From Prolixibacteraceae bacterium (GTDB lineage Bacteria > Bacteroidota > Bacteroidia > Bacteroidales > Prolixibacteraceae), in assembly GCA_023229575.1 (NCBI GenBank), contig JALNYZ010000003.1, positions 263,178 to 327,177 of the forward strand: a stretch of 64,000 nt of DNA, written 5' to 3'. How positions within the stretch are numbered: the first letter of the stretch is position 1; each line of letters begins with the position of its first letter. Below the pieces are notes generated by a model that did no database searches, was not told where the DNA came from, and saw only the letters and a program-made list of their open reading frames with translations. Positions 8,654 through 17,102 of the stretch are shown here, piece after piece. The translations under genes were made by a program, and so were the position numbers.

Positions 8654-9985
8654 TTATTGGTATCTGGTGTATTTTATGTTCAGCTGAATAGGACGCGAAC
8701 TATTACCCCCCTTCAGCACTACCCTGTAAGGGGAGCCGTTCCGGTCGACATTGACCAGATAGAAACTGGTATTAGCTATCTCACCTTTTAGGATCTGCTC
8801 AAGGTGCCTGGTGATATTGAAGGAATAACTCGCCGTTGTTACATCGTAACTACCTCCGTAATAACTGCTTGACAACTGGCTGTCTTTTGGGAACGTTTCA
8901 GCGCCTGTGTTGTCTATGTATTTCAGAAAAACCGAAGATGGCATCATGTACCGCCTTGGATCAGAAACCAGTGTGTCAACAAAAAAGGTAAGAGAGGCCT
9001 TGCTGACTACATACATGGTCGAATCCTTCCATTTGTTTAAGGATGGAATATTGATCTTTATTTTGGTACCTCCGGTGGGCTGAAGATAGACCAAAGTATC
9101 CTGAGTGATTTCCTGATTCAGATGTGCCGAGAAAGCGCTTTTTTGGTAATCATGCGAAAAGGCTGAAACGTTGGCAGAGTTGGAGGTGACATTGTAGGAA
9201 TAGAAAAGCGAATCTTTCTTGGCAGTATGGTAGTAGAGTCCAATTCCGGAGCCTGCGGCAGTTAGTCCGATCAGGGTACCCTTTCTACCTGTTGGGGCTG
9301 CTTCCACATACAATCCTTTAAAATTTTGAAGGAAAACTTCATTGGAAATCATGTGGAGCGAGTCCAGTTTAAGCAACCGGTTGCCGAGGGCAGGATCCAG
9401 TTTGAAGCGGACATACTGGGTTGTGGTATCCGTTTTAGCTGAATCGGTCTTAAATTTTGGGACAAAACTGACCGAACCCAGTGGTGTTGCCGCAGCCAGT
9501 GACCTTAGGTTGAAGGAAGACATGTACTTGGCATCATACTCCAGGTCTCTTGTTAACTCATATACTTTTAAGCTTTGCACCGTAGCTGTATCTCCGTAAA
9601 TCCGCTTGTAAGTCAACCGCAGGATCAGTGAATCCAGTGTGGCAGTGGCGTCATAATTTGGATTTGAAGCGAGTCGGTATTGCGCTGCAAAAGCCCCGTC
9701 CGTCCTACCGAACAGCGGATCATTGAAACTCCCGATGTAGTTAAAAACAGGACGGTCGACCCTGATCTTGTCGTCAGTAAAGGTAAAAGACTTGATGGTG
9801 CCGGATTCCGAATAGCTCCTTGAGTAGACAGCAGAACTTCCGGGGATCAGATTTTTCCCAAGGCTTTCGTCCCCTTTCTTGCAACCGGCGACCAGGAGAG
9901 ACATTATTATGAAAGCCCAAACAAGGGCAAAAGCTTCAAAATATCGATTTTTCAATGGAATCAACTTTTTAGTAAACCGGCGCAA
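8654..9985 (-). CDS. DUF4270 family lipoprotein
   Basis: 443 residues in the longest frame, which opens with TTG at 9985. A second in-frame TTG at 9955 would give MKNRYFEAFALVWAF followed by MSLLVAGC, a classic lipoprotein signal, and may be the true start. The mature part matches DUF4270: an early GTIKSFTFTDDKI, FNDPLFGRTDGAFAAQYRL, a long beta-rich body, and the C-terminal NITRHLEQILKG region. DUF4270 proteins are Bacteroidetes envelope lipoproteins of unknown function, often encoded directly after the glycogen-synthase-like gene, as here (2-base gap). That conserved pairing is the strongest contextual clue. Confidence 0.88.
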   Translation of the reverse strand: MRRFTKKLIPLKNRYFEAFALVWAFIIMSLLVAGCKKGDESLGKNLIPGSSAVYSRSYSESGTIKSFTFTDDKIRVDRPVFNYIGSFNDPLFGRTDGAFAAQYRLASNPNYDATATLDSLILRLTYKRIYGDTATVQSLKVYELTRDLEYDAKYMSSFNLRSLAAATPLGSVSFVPKFKTDSAKTDTTTQYVRFKLDPALGNRLLKLDSLHMISNEVFLQNFKGLYVEAAPTGRKGTLIGLTAAGSGIGLYYHTAKKDSLFYSYNVTSNSANVSAFSHDYQKSAFSAHLNQEITQDTLVYLQPTGGTKIKINIPSLNKWKDSTMYVVSKASLTFFVDTLVSDPRRYMMPSSVFLKYIDNTGAETFPKDSQLSSSYYGGSYDVTTASYSFNITRHLEQILKGEIANTSFYLVNVDRNGSPYRVVLKGGNSSRPIQLNIKYTRYQ

Positions 9986-9986
9986 A

Positions 9987-10790
9987 TTATAAAATTTTAT
10001 TGTAAAAATCGAAATAGGAATCGATGTAACTATCTTTTGGTTGATAGTCGAGATACTGGATTCCTGAAGCCTTTATATGTTGTTCGATGACGGGATTAAT
10101 CACTTCACTTCCTTTGATGGCTGCATCAGAATAGGCAAGCGCTAGCTTGGAATAATTTTCAAAAGTAGGTTCGCTGAGAACTGAAATGTCGTTCAGGTTG
10201 ATGCCGTCTTCAGCGATCTTCCTTGCCATCTCCGGGTTTAGGGGATTCTCGAAATGATCGTCATAGACGGAATAGACAATGCGTGTATTTGCAAACAGCG
10301 GATTGTCCTTGTAGGTCTTCTTGACAAAAAGTGGAACCATCCCGGTAAACCATCCGTGACAATGGATGATATCAGGTGACCAGCGAAGTTTGATCACAGT
10401 CTCCAAAACGCCTCTGGCGAAGAAAATGGCACGCTCGTCGTTGTCTTCGAACTCAACTTCATTTTCGTCTTTCAATGAATATTTTCTTTGGAAGTAATCT
10501 TCATTGTCAATAAAGTAAACTTGCATTCTGGCTGCCTGGATCGATGCTACCTTGATAATCAGCGGATGATCGTTGTCGTTGATGATCAGATTCATTCCCG
10601 ATAAACGGATCACTTCATGTAACTGGTTTCTTCTTTCATTGACATTCCCAAAACGCGGCATGAAGGTACGGATCTCTTTCCCCCGTTCCTGTATTCCCTG
10701 AGGCAGATATCTTCCAATCTCTGCAATCTCTGATTCAGGCAGATAAGGGGTGATTTCCTGTGAGATAAATAGAACCTTCTTTCTTTCCAT
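9987..10790 (-). CDS. Glycogen/starch synthase, N-terminal GT5 domain only
   Basis: 267 residues, about half of a full glycogen synthase (~480). It contains only the GT5 N-terminal Rossmann domain: KVLFISQEITPYLPESEIAE at the start, IHCHGWFTGMVPLF in the middle, and a C-terminal end without the nucleotide-binding domain. The usual KxGGL loop is replaced by SEIAEIG, so normal ADP-glucose transfer is doubtful. Such one-domain proteins are common in Bacteroidetes and are annotated as glycogen/starch synthase, though their activity is not established. It is divergent from panC and upstream of the DUF4270 lipoprotein. Confidence 0.85.
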   Translation of the reverse strand: MERKKVLFISQEITPYLPESEIAEIGRYLPQGIQERGKEIRTFMPRFGNVNERRNQLHEVIRLSGMNLIINDNDHPLIIKVASIQAARMQVYFIDNEDYFQRKYSLKDENEVEFEDNDERAIFFARGVLETVIKLRWSPDIIHCHGWFTGMVPLFVKKTYKDNPLFANTRIVYSVYDDHFENPLNPEMARKIAEDGINLNDISVLSEPTFENYSKLALAYSDAAIKGSEVINPVIEQHIKASGIQYLDYQPKDSYIDSYFDFYNKIL

Positions 10791-10883
10791 TTTTTAAACT
10801 TAAAATGTTTTGCAAAAATATATAAAATTTCCGCAACTTTCAACCAATTTCAGGAAGGCAAAAGTTAAACTAAGTGAAAGGGA

Positions 10884-11000
10884 AAGAAGTGCCTAGAGTG
10901 ACTAAAGTGAACTAAAGTGCCTAAAGTACTTTTGGACTCCTGATTTTAGTGGCTTAAACTTTAGGCATTTTAGGCACTTTAAATACTTTAGTCACTTCTT
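10884..11000. repeat. Long imperfect palindrome of ACTAAAGTG words between divergent genes
   Basis: The left half (10884-10930) is made of units such as GTGACTAAAGTGAACTAAAG. The right half (about 10957-11000) is its inverted counterpart with a few mismatches, including GGCACTTT and TAGTCACTTCTT. The arms are about 45 bases each. It lies in the divergent region between the glycogen synthase and panC and abuts the panC promoter, so it is not placed like a terminator. Copies of the same family are at 54571-54694 and 56028-56048. Confidence 0.8.
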
Positions 11001-11007
11001 TTTTCCT

Positions 11008-11015
11008 TAACTTTG
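11008..11015 (+). promoter_or_regulatory. Promoter -7 box for panC-panD-radA
   Basis: TAACTTTG matches TAnnTTTG exactly. Transcription would begin near 11022, so the ATG at 11037 and not the TTG at 11013, which overlaps the box, is the panC start. Confidence 0.6.
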
Positions 11016-11036
11016 CATGTTGATTCAGACGTCAAA

Positions 11037-11882
11037 ATGAAGCTTTTCAGGTCTATTAAGGAGTTGCAGCAAACGCTTGCTGCTGACAGAATTGCCGGAC
11101 TTACCATCGGTTTTGTCCCGACGATGGGCGCGCTACACCTGGGACATCTCTCACTGGTAGAGAGGGCCGGAAGGGAAAATGACCGGGTAGTCGTCTCCAT
11201 TTTCGTCAATCCTACCCAGTTCAATGATCCCCATGATTTGAGAATCTACCCAAGAACGCTGGATGCAGATATGGCTTTACTCTCAGGCTGTCGGTGTGAT
11301 TATGTTTTTGCCCCTTCGGTTGAAGAGATCTATCCGGAGCCGGATACCCGGAAGTTTGACTTTGGTTCGTTGGGGTCGGTCATGGAGGGACATTTCAGAC
11401 CGGGTCATTTTAACGGAGTTGCACAAGTGGTGAGCAGATTGTTCGATCTGGTGAAACCAGGTAAAGCCTATTTCGGACTGAAAGATTTTCAGCAATATTC
11501 GATCATTAAAAATATGTGTTTGATACTGAAGCTACCCATCGGGATTGTGGCTTGCGACATTGTCAGGGAAGCCGACGGACTTGCCATGAGTTCTAGAAAT
11601 GCCTTGCTTACACCCGAACACAGGGCCGTTGCACCACAGATTTACAGTACTTTGCAACTTGCTTTGAAGGAAGCAGGCCATTTTGCACCGGATGTGGTCA
11701 AAAGACATGTTGCCGACAGAATAAATTCGCTAGGTTTGCTGAAGATTGAATACTTTGAAATTGTAGATGAATTAACGCTCAAAACTGTTTCTTCCTGGAA
11801 AAGGAAGGGAACAAAAGTCGGATGTATTGCTGTTTTTGCGGGTAAGGTACGATTGATAGACAACATTATTTTTGCCAAATAA
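11037..11882 (+). CDS. panC: Pantothenate synthetase (pantoate-beta-alanine ligase)
   Basis: 281 residues from the ATG at 11037, the usual PanC length. The class-I-synthetase-like ATP motif is GFVPTMGALHLGHLSL near residues 31-46. Further markers are VSIFVNPTQFN, GHFRPGHFNGVAQVVSRLF, YFGLKDFQQYSIIK and the substrate loop MSSRNALL. It condenses pantoate with beta-alanine using ATP to make pantothenate, the precursor of coenzyme A. panD, which supplies the beta-alanine, follows 12 bases downstream, and radA follows that, probably as one transcript. Confidence 0.97.
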   Translation: MKLFRSIKELQQTLAADRIAGLTIGFVPTMGALHLGHLSLVERAGRENDRVVVSIFVNPTQFNDPHDLRIYPRTLDADMALLSGCRCDYVFAPSVEEIYPEPDTRKFDFGSLGSVMEGHFRPGHFNGVAQVVSRLFDLVKPGKAYFGLKDFQQYSIIKNMCLILKLPIGIVACDIVREADGLAMSSRNALLTPEHRAVAPQIYSTLQLALKEAGHFAPDVVKRHVADRINSLGLLKIEYFEIVDELTLKTVSSWKRKGTKVGCIAVFAGKVRLIDNIIFAK

Positions 11883-11894
11883 ATATTGTTCAAA

Positions 11895-12245
11895 ATGTTT
11901 ATAGAAGTTTGCAAGTCGAAAATTCACAGGGTGACGGTAACGGGGGCAGACCTCCAGTATGTTGGGAGTATTACCATTGATGAAGAGTTGATGAATGCCG
12001 CCAACCTGATCGAGAACGAGAAAGTTCAGATTGTCAACATCAACAATGGTGAGAGATTTGAGACTTACGTAATTCGGGGGAGAAGAAAATCCGGTGACAT
12101 CATTCTCAATGGCCCCGCGGCCCGCAAAGTTGTTGTAGGTGATGTGATCATCATCGTCTCATATGCATCTATGGATTTCGAAGAGGCTAAAACCTTTGAA
12201 CCGTGGATTATTTTTCCTGATACGGAAACCAACAGACTCGTTTAA
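11895..12245 (+). CDS. panD: Aspartate 1-decarboxylase (pyruvoyl-dependent)
   Basis: 116 residues from the ATG at 11895. This start places the self-cleavage site YVGSITID exactly at Gly24-Ser25, as in E. coli PanD, so I prefer it to the upstream ATG at 11886. Ser25 becomes the pyruvoyl cofactor after cleavage. The C-terminal chain contains LNGPAARKVVVGDVIIIVSY. It decarboxylates aspartate to beta-alanine for the preceding PanC. The stop lies two bases before the radA start. Confidence 0.97.
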   Translation: MFIEVCKSKIHRVTVTGADLQYVGSITIDEELMNAANLIENEKVQIVNINNGERFETYVIRGRRKSGDIILNGPAARKVVVGDVIIIVSYASMDFEEAKTFEPWIIFPDTETNRLV

Positions 12246-12247
12246 AT

Positions 12248-13618
12248 TTGGCAAAGCTAAAAACATCGTACGTCTGCCAAAATTGCGGATATGCCTCACC
12301 CAAATGGATCGGACATTGCTCCTCCTGCGGTGAGTGGAACAGTTTCCAGGAAGAGGTATCCCTGCCGGCTAAAGGCCAATCCTCTTTTTCTGGTACCGCT
12401 ACTTCTTCCAGGCCTGTTACCCTCAGCGAGATCGATCTTTTGGAACTTCCGCGGATAGATACCAGCAATAGCGAGTTCAACAGGGTATTGGGTGGCGGAA
12501 TGGTACCCGGCGGACTAATCCTGCTGGGAGGTGAGCCGGGCATTGGAAAGTCGACCCTCGTCATGCAGATTGCATTGCAGTTACACCACCGAAAAGTTCT
12601 TTATATCTCGGGGGAAGAGAGTTTGCAGCAGTTGAAAATGAGGGCTGAAAGGTTGGAAGGAGAGAATCCTACCTGTCTATTCCTGTGCGAAACAGTCCTG
12701 GAATCAGTCCTTTTGCACATAGAGAGGGAATCCCCAGACCTTGTGATCATCGACTCCATTCAAACAGTTAGCAGCGAGGCCATTGAATCGACTGCAGGAA
12801 GTGTTACGCAGATCAGGGAGTGTACCATTGCCATCATGAAGCTGGCAAAGTCCAGAAATATCGCCGTTATCCTGATCGGCCATATCAACAAGGAGGGAAG
12901 CCTCGCAGGGCCCAAGGTGCTGGAACACATTGTCGATACTGTATTGCAGTTCGAAGGAGACAGAAATCATCTTTACCGGATTGTCAGATCTGTCAAAAAC
13001 AGATTTGGCTCCACTTCGGAACTCGGAATTTATGAGATGCAGCAATCCGGTCTGCGCGAGGTCGGCAATCCATCAGAAATGCTGCTCTCATCGCACAACG
13101 AAGGGCTTAGCGGAACCTCAACAGCCGCCGCGATCGAGGGGATGCGCTCTTTTTTGATAGAGGTTCAGGCACTGGTAGGCTCAGCAGCGTACGGTACGCC
13201 ACAGCGTTCTGCAACCGGGTTTGACCTGAGAAGGATGAACATGCTTTTGGCAGTTCTTGAGAAGAGGGCCGGATTCAAACTAATGGTCAAAGATGTCTTT
13301 CTCAATATCGCCGGGGGATTAAAAGTGGATGACCCTGCCATGGATCTGGCTGTGATTTGTGCCATCCTTTCTTCCAATTTTGATGTTGCCATCGACAAGG
13401 GTATCGCCTTTTCAGGGGAGATTGGATTAACAGGCGAGATAAGACCCGTTGGCAGGGTTGAACAACGCATTGCCGAAGCCCAGAAACTGGGATTTAAGGA
13501 GATTTACATCTCGAAATACAACAAGGGGGTAGACTTCTCCCGTTTCGAAATTAAAATCCACCAGATCGAACGAGTGGAGAAACTGGTCAGAACCCTCTTT
13601 GGGAATACTAAAATTTGA
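12248..13618 (+). CDS. radA: DNA repair protein RadA (Sms)
   Basis: 456 residues starting at a TTG codon, with no in-frame ATG before the zinc finger. Order: a C4 zinc finger (CQNCGYASPKWIGHCSSC, residues ~10-27), a RecA-like ATPase with Walker A GGEPGIGKST near 97-106, the RadA-specific KNRFGS motif near 252, and a C-terminal Lon-protease-like domain without peptidase activity. It acts as a helicase-like factor in recombinational repair and branch migration. Its last six codons and stop lie inside a 38-bp perfect palindrome shared with the 3' end of the convergent gldN. Confidence 0.97.
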   Translation: MAKLKTSYVCQNCGYASPKWIGHCSSCGEWNSFQEEVSLPAKGQSSFSGTATSSRPVTLSEIDLLELPRIDTSNSEFNRVLGGGMVPGGLILLGGEPGIGKSTLVMQIALQLHHRKVLYISGEESLQQLKMRAERLEGENPTCLFLCETVLESVLLHIERESPDLVIIDSIQTVSSEAIESTAGSVTQIRECTIAIMKLAKSRNIAVILIGHINKEGSLAGPKVLEHIVDTVLQFEGDRNHLYRIVRSVKNRFGSTSELGIYEMQQSGLREVGNPSEMLLSSHNEGLSGTSTAAAIEGMRSFLIEVQALVGSAAYGTPQRSATGFDLRRMNMLLAVLEKRAGFKLMVKDVFLNIAGGLKVDDPAMDLAVICAILSSNFDVAIDKGIAFSGEIGLTGEIRPVGRVEQRIAEAQKLGFKEIYISKYNKGVDFSRFEIKIHQIERVEKLVRTLFGNTKI

Positions 13619-13673
13619 AAGTTAAAAACGGGGTTCCCCGTTTTTAACTTTCAAATTTTAGTATTCCCAAAGA
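13596..13673. terminator. 38-bp perfect palindrome spanning both ends of convergent radA and gldN
   Basis: The arms at 13596-13633 and 13636-13673 are perfect reverse complements separated by two bases (TT). The core is GTTAAAAACGGGG / CCCCGTTTTTAAC, and the arms extend past both stop codons into the coding regions of radA (stop 13616-13618) and gldN (stop 13658-13660). Each strand presents a GC-rich hairpin tip above an A/T-rich stem, so it can act as a bidirectional terminator. Confidence 0.85.
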
Positions 13674-14539
13674 TCCTGCTCGTAATCGAAGATAGCGTTT
13701 TTGATCCTTTCCGATTCTTTTGATGCATATTCGTCGGAAGCGTAATCCAGGACGGCACGGTTGTCGTATGTATTTTCCTCTTTAACGATGTAGCCATCGA
13801 ATTGTCTGATCAGGAAAAGATCATCGAAACTGAAATTTCTTGCACCATTCCTGGTATTGAGAACCTCATTTTTTGCCAGAAGAGGCCTGATTTCGGGATA
13901 AAAAACCCAAAAGAGCTTTTTTCTGAGTGTAACTTCTTGGTTTACATCCTCATCGCGGTAATAAAGACGGATGGGGCAAAGGCCTAGTATCCTGACCTGA
14001 AGGGTCGATTTTTGTTTGTCGAAATACCAGATTTCCTTAATAAGCAATTGTTTTACCTCTTCGGTAGGTATCTCCTGCTGAACTTTAACATCTTCCATTT
14101 GACCGGTTTCGAAGTTTCTCCGCTGGACCGTTTTGGTTGTGGCGCCAAATTGCGCTTTCACCTGATCATAGCTGACAGGAACCGCAAACTCATTTTCATC
14201 GTTGGCAGGAGGATCAAAGGCAGGAAAGGTATTGTCCTTAATTCCTTTCAACAGGAGGTTAATCAGGTTTAAACGACCTTGAATTTCAACCTTCGGAAAG
14301 TAGAATTGCTGGTTCATCTTCTCGCGCATGTCGATCAACCTCCAAACAGTCTTGGACCAAGCTACGTCTGCCTCTCTCACACCAGGCAACGGCGCCGGTT
14401 TGCGTTCGATGTTATTCTTCTTCTCATATAAGCCGGCATTCCTGTTTAGGACCATATTCTCAATGCCTTGACCCATCAGGGTACTGAAGGTCGAAGCACA
14501 GGTTAAAAAAATCAATAAGAAAAACAATTTATGTTTCAT
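13658..14539 (-). CDS. gldN: Gliding motility/T9SS protein GldN (PorN)
   Basis: 293 residues with an N-terminal signal peptide (LFFLLIFLTCASTFSTLMGQ). GldN hallmarks are the early VAWSKTVWRLIDMREKMNQ and the repeated basic/acidic segments around LIKEIWYFDKQKSTLQVRIL. GldN/PorN with GldK/PorK forms the periplasmic ring of the type IX secretion system. It is the last gene of the run porP-gldK-gldL-gldM-gldN, two bases after gldM. Its final five codons and stop lie in the radA/gldN palindrome. Confidence 0.95.
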   Translation of the reverse strand: MKHKLFFLLIFLTCASTFSTLMGQGIENMVLNRNAGLYEKKNNIERKPAPLPGVREADVAWSKTVWRLIDMREKMNQQFYFPKVEIQGRLNLINLLLKGIKDNTFPAFDPPANDENEFAVPVSYDQVKAQFGATTKTVQRRNFETGQMEDVKVQQEIPTEEVKQLLIKEIWYFDKQKSTLQVRILGLCPIRLYYRDEDVNQEVTLRKKLFWVFYPEIRPLLAKNEVLNTRNGARNFSFDDLFLIRQFDGYIVKEENTYDNRAVLDYASDEYASKESERIKNAIFDYEQDLWEY

Positions 14540-14541
14540 TT

Positions 14542-16083
14542 CTAATTAATTTTAAAACTGATCGCGGATAGGTTTCTTGTAAGTCCATCTTCACCTTTGG
14601 CAACAATGTTGTCGATGTAAAGGCGGTCACCACGGGTCAGTCTGTTAAACACATCCCTTTGTTCCTGCGTAAATTTTGCACCATTGGCATGTTTTTCCAC
14701 AACAAATCCCCCCTTTGAGGTGGAGACGTCAAACGAGAGTACCTGAAATTTCATTTCGAAATCAAATTCAGGAATATCTGCATATACGCCTGTTTCACCA
14801 CTCAGTTCATTCCTTGAAATATTACCCGCGTTTTTACCGGCAACCGTTGCTATCGGATTTGGAACGCGTTTAACCCTGAACTCAGTAGTACCAATCTGTT
14901 TGACAACTTTGTCAACTGTGGCGCTCACAGTAATATAAGATTTTTCCGTAAGCTTCTCCGGATAGGCCAAAAATCCATCAGCCGTTTTTTCAATCCGTCC
15001 GTTTTTCATGGTCACACTAATGTCCCTGGAAGAAATTCCGGGTACGGAAACCGATATTGGATTGGGCAGGCCAAAGTAAAGAATATTCATCTTGGTCGGG
15101 GATACAGTCATGGAAGGTTTTGCAACCTGGTACTCTTGCTCGAACGGATATTGTACTATCTGTCCGTTGGGATTTTTGAAATTGATGATACCCTTCCAGG
15201 TAACGGTCCCTTCTGTTCCGGCATTTGCCTTATACAAACCTGCGTTTTCACCGGGGATAATGGGCAACTTACTGCCGTTGACAATAATATCCGGTACTGC
15301 GGTGGTATCAATAGCAGAGATGAAAACCTTTGCCTCGTAAACATCTCCCTGAAGTACGTAATTAGACTTCGCGATGACCTGGGCCTTCAGATTGTTGAAT
15401 TTGAAGGAGGAGGCATCGATCTTTGTGTAGTAATAATTGATAACATCCGATTCGGTTTTCCGGATATCACTTTGCAATTTTGACATCAAAGTAACCACAG
15501 CAATCAATGGGTAACCCTGAAATTTGTTGCTCTCCCAGGATGGTGTACTTCCCTCCTTAACGGGCGGATTTGAAGTATCGAGACTCTTGCTGACAGAATT
15601 AATCAAAGTAGTCTGGCTGGGGTCGATGTTGGAAAGCAGGAAGGAACGATAATCTTCCACTGCTTTTTTCAGCAAAGCTCCATTTTTCTTGGTCATCATC
15701 ACCTCTTCGGCATATTGCAGGTCTTCCTTGTTTACGATGCTGTCGATTCTTCCGTTAGGACCATCTGCCTTCTTAACAATCATCTCCTTGAAATGGGTAA
15801 TGTAATTGTACAAGGTATCGGTATGCTCTTTGATCTTTAGAACGGTACGGTTCAATTCTCCCACTTTTTCAGGATTCTCGAGGGCCGCACTGCTGAAGTC
15901 GTTGTACACGCCTCGATTTTGGCTATTGACAGTTTCTATTGTCTCCATGATTCCCTTGTCAACCAACTCAAATGCATCCACCACCGATTTATCGACATTG
16001 AGTGCAAGCATTGCCGTAAGAACCAGGTACATCAGGCTGATCATTCGTTGCCGGGGCGTTTCCGGACAGTTTTTTACTCCCAT
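14542..16083 (-). CDS. gldM: Gliding motility/T9SS motor protein GldM (PorM)
   Basis: 513 residues. It starts with the GldM signature NCPETPRQRMISLMYLVLTA, where one membrane helix (about residues 15-30) inserts into the inner membrane. The long periplasmic part begins helical (FELVDKGIMETIETVNSQNR) and continues as stacked beta domains, including PTKMNILYFGLPNPISVSVP. GldM and GldL make the proton-driven motor that powers type IX secretion and, in gliding species, surface movement. Neighbours on both sides are its known partners. Confidence 0.97.
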   Translation of the reverse strand: MGVKNCPETPRQRMISLMYLVLTAMLALNVDKSVVDAFELVDKGIMETIETVNSQNRGVYNDFSSAALENPEKVGELNRTVLKIKEHTDTLYNYITHFKEMIVKKADGPNGRIDSIVNKEDLQYAEEVMMTKKNGALLKKAVEDYRSFLLSNIDPSQTTLINSVSKSLDTSNPPVKEGSTPSWESNKFQGYPLIAVVTLMSKLQSDIRKTESDVINYYYTKIDASSFKFNNLKAQVIAKSNYVLQGDVYEAKVFISAIDTTAVPDIIVNGSKLPIIPGENAGLYKANAGTEGTVTWKGIINFKNPNGQIVQYPFEQEYQVAKPSMTVSPTKMNILYFGLPNPISVSVPGISSRDISVTMKNGRIEKTADGFLAYPEKLTEKSYITVSATVDKVVKQIGTTEFRVKRVPNPIATVAGKNAGNISRNELSGETGVYADIPEFDFEMKFQVLSFDVSTSKGGFVVEKHANGAKFTQEQRDVFNRLTRGDRLYIDNIVAKGEDGLTRNLSAISFKIN

Positions 16084-16102
16084 AAGGGTTGCGAGTTATT
16101 GA

Positions 16103-17077
16103 TTAACCTTTTATATTCATAGCGCCCAGCATATTGCCATAAACCTGATTCAGTGCTTCCAGATTTTTGTTCATTCGCTCGGTCAGTTGATGGTATTTCT
16201 TAGCCTCCTCCAATGTTCCTGTTACCAGTTGTTGTAATCCTGCCTGGTCCACTACACTTTTGGCAGCAGAGTCTGTCAGTTTTTTAACATTTTGCAGATG
16301 AAGTTCATAGGATGAGTTAAGAGAGGCCAGACTGGAATTCATCTTGGAAATCTCTCCTGAGTAGTGCTTCGAATTTTCGCTGAGCGATGAAAAGTCCTTT
16401 TGAACGGACTCGGTAAACTCCTTGTATGAGGCGGATAGCTTCTCGCTTGTTGAAGCCAGCTGATGATTGATTTTCTTCGTGGAATCGGTGAACGATTCTG
16501 CCATTTCCCTTGATGAAGTTGATATCAGCTTCGAGGAGTGCTCATAGCTGTGTACCAAATCCCCGAGGGAGTGTTCAACGGCCTGGGTAGCCTTGTTGTT
16601 CACTTCAGAGAAGGTATTCATCGACAGTGAAGCGTTGCCAAGATTGCGTACGTACATTTCGGTCGCAAGGGTAGCGCTGGAAATTTCAGAGATACCTTTG
16701 GCCGTGTTGGTCAAATCCTGCAAGCCTTTTTTGAGTTTGGCCAGCATGTCGGGCGTAATTTCTGCTTTTTCAAGCATTTCATCCAATCCACCGGTTGCAG
16801 ATTTGGCAGGAAGATCAAGCTCCTCATCAAAATCGTAATCGGGGTTCAATTGCGGATAGACCTTGGTCCAATCCGGGATTTCAACCATAGGTTCAAAAGC
16901 AGAAAGAAAGAAGATCAATGCTTCGCACGACATTCCGATCATGAGCATATAACTTCCACCGGTCCAGTGCTCCAGTTTGAATAACGCTCCCAGCAGTACG
17001 ACGGATGCGCCGATGCTGTAGAAGTAATTCATGGTGGATCTCCATTTGTGAGAGTGTGTCAATTCAGCTAATCCCAT
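16103..17077 (-). CDS. gldL: Gliding motility/T9SS motor protein GldL (PorL)
   Basis: 324 residues. Two membrane helices near the N-terminus (about 20-37 and 42-60; YSIGASVVLLGALFKLEHW, then MLMIGMSCEALIFFLSAF) carry the conserved acidic residues of the motor. A long cytoplasmic tail follows, predicted to be coiled coil and rich in Ser, Lys and Glu. GldL surrounds the GldM helices and uses the proton gradient to energise T9SS. It lies 19 bases before gldM. Confidence 0.96.
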   Translation of the reverse strand: MGLAELTHSHKWRSTMNYFYSIGASVVLLGALFKLEHWTGGSYMLMIGMSCEALIFFLSAFEPMVEIPDWTKVYPQLNPDYDFDEELDLPAKSATGGLDEMLEKAEITPDMLAKLKKGLQDLTNTAKGISEISSATLATEMYVRNLGNASLSMNTFSEVNNKATQAVEHSLGDLVHSYEHSSKLISTSSREMAESFTDSTKKINHQLASTSEKLSASYKEFTESVQKDFSSLSENSKHYSGEISKMNSSLASLNSSYELHLQNVKKLTDSAAKSVVDQAGLQQLVTGTLEEAKKYHQLTERMNKNLEALNQVYGNMLGAMNIKG

Positions 17078-17102
17078 AATTATATTTGTTTTTCAGTAAG
17101 GG

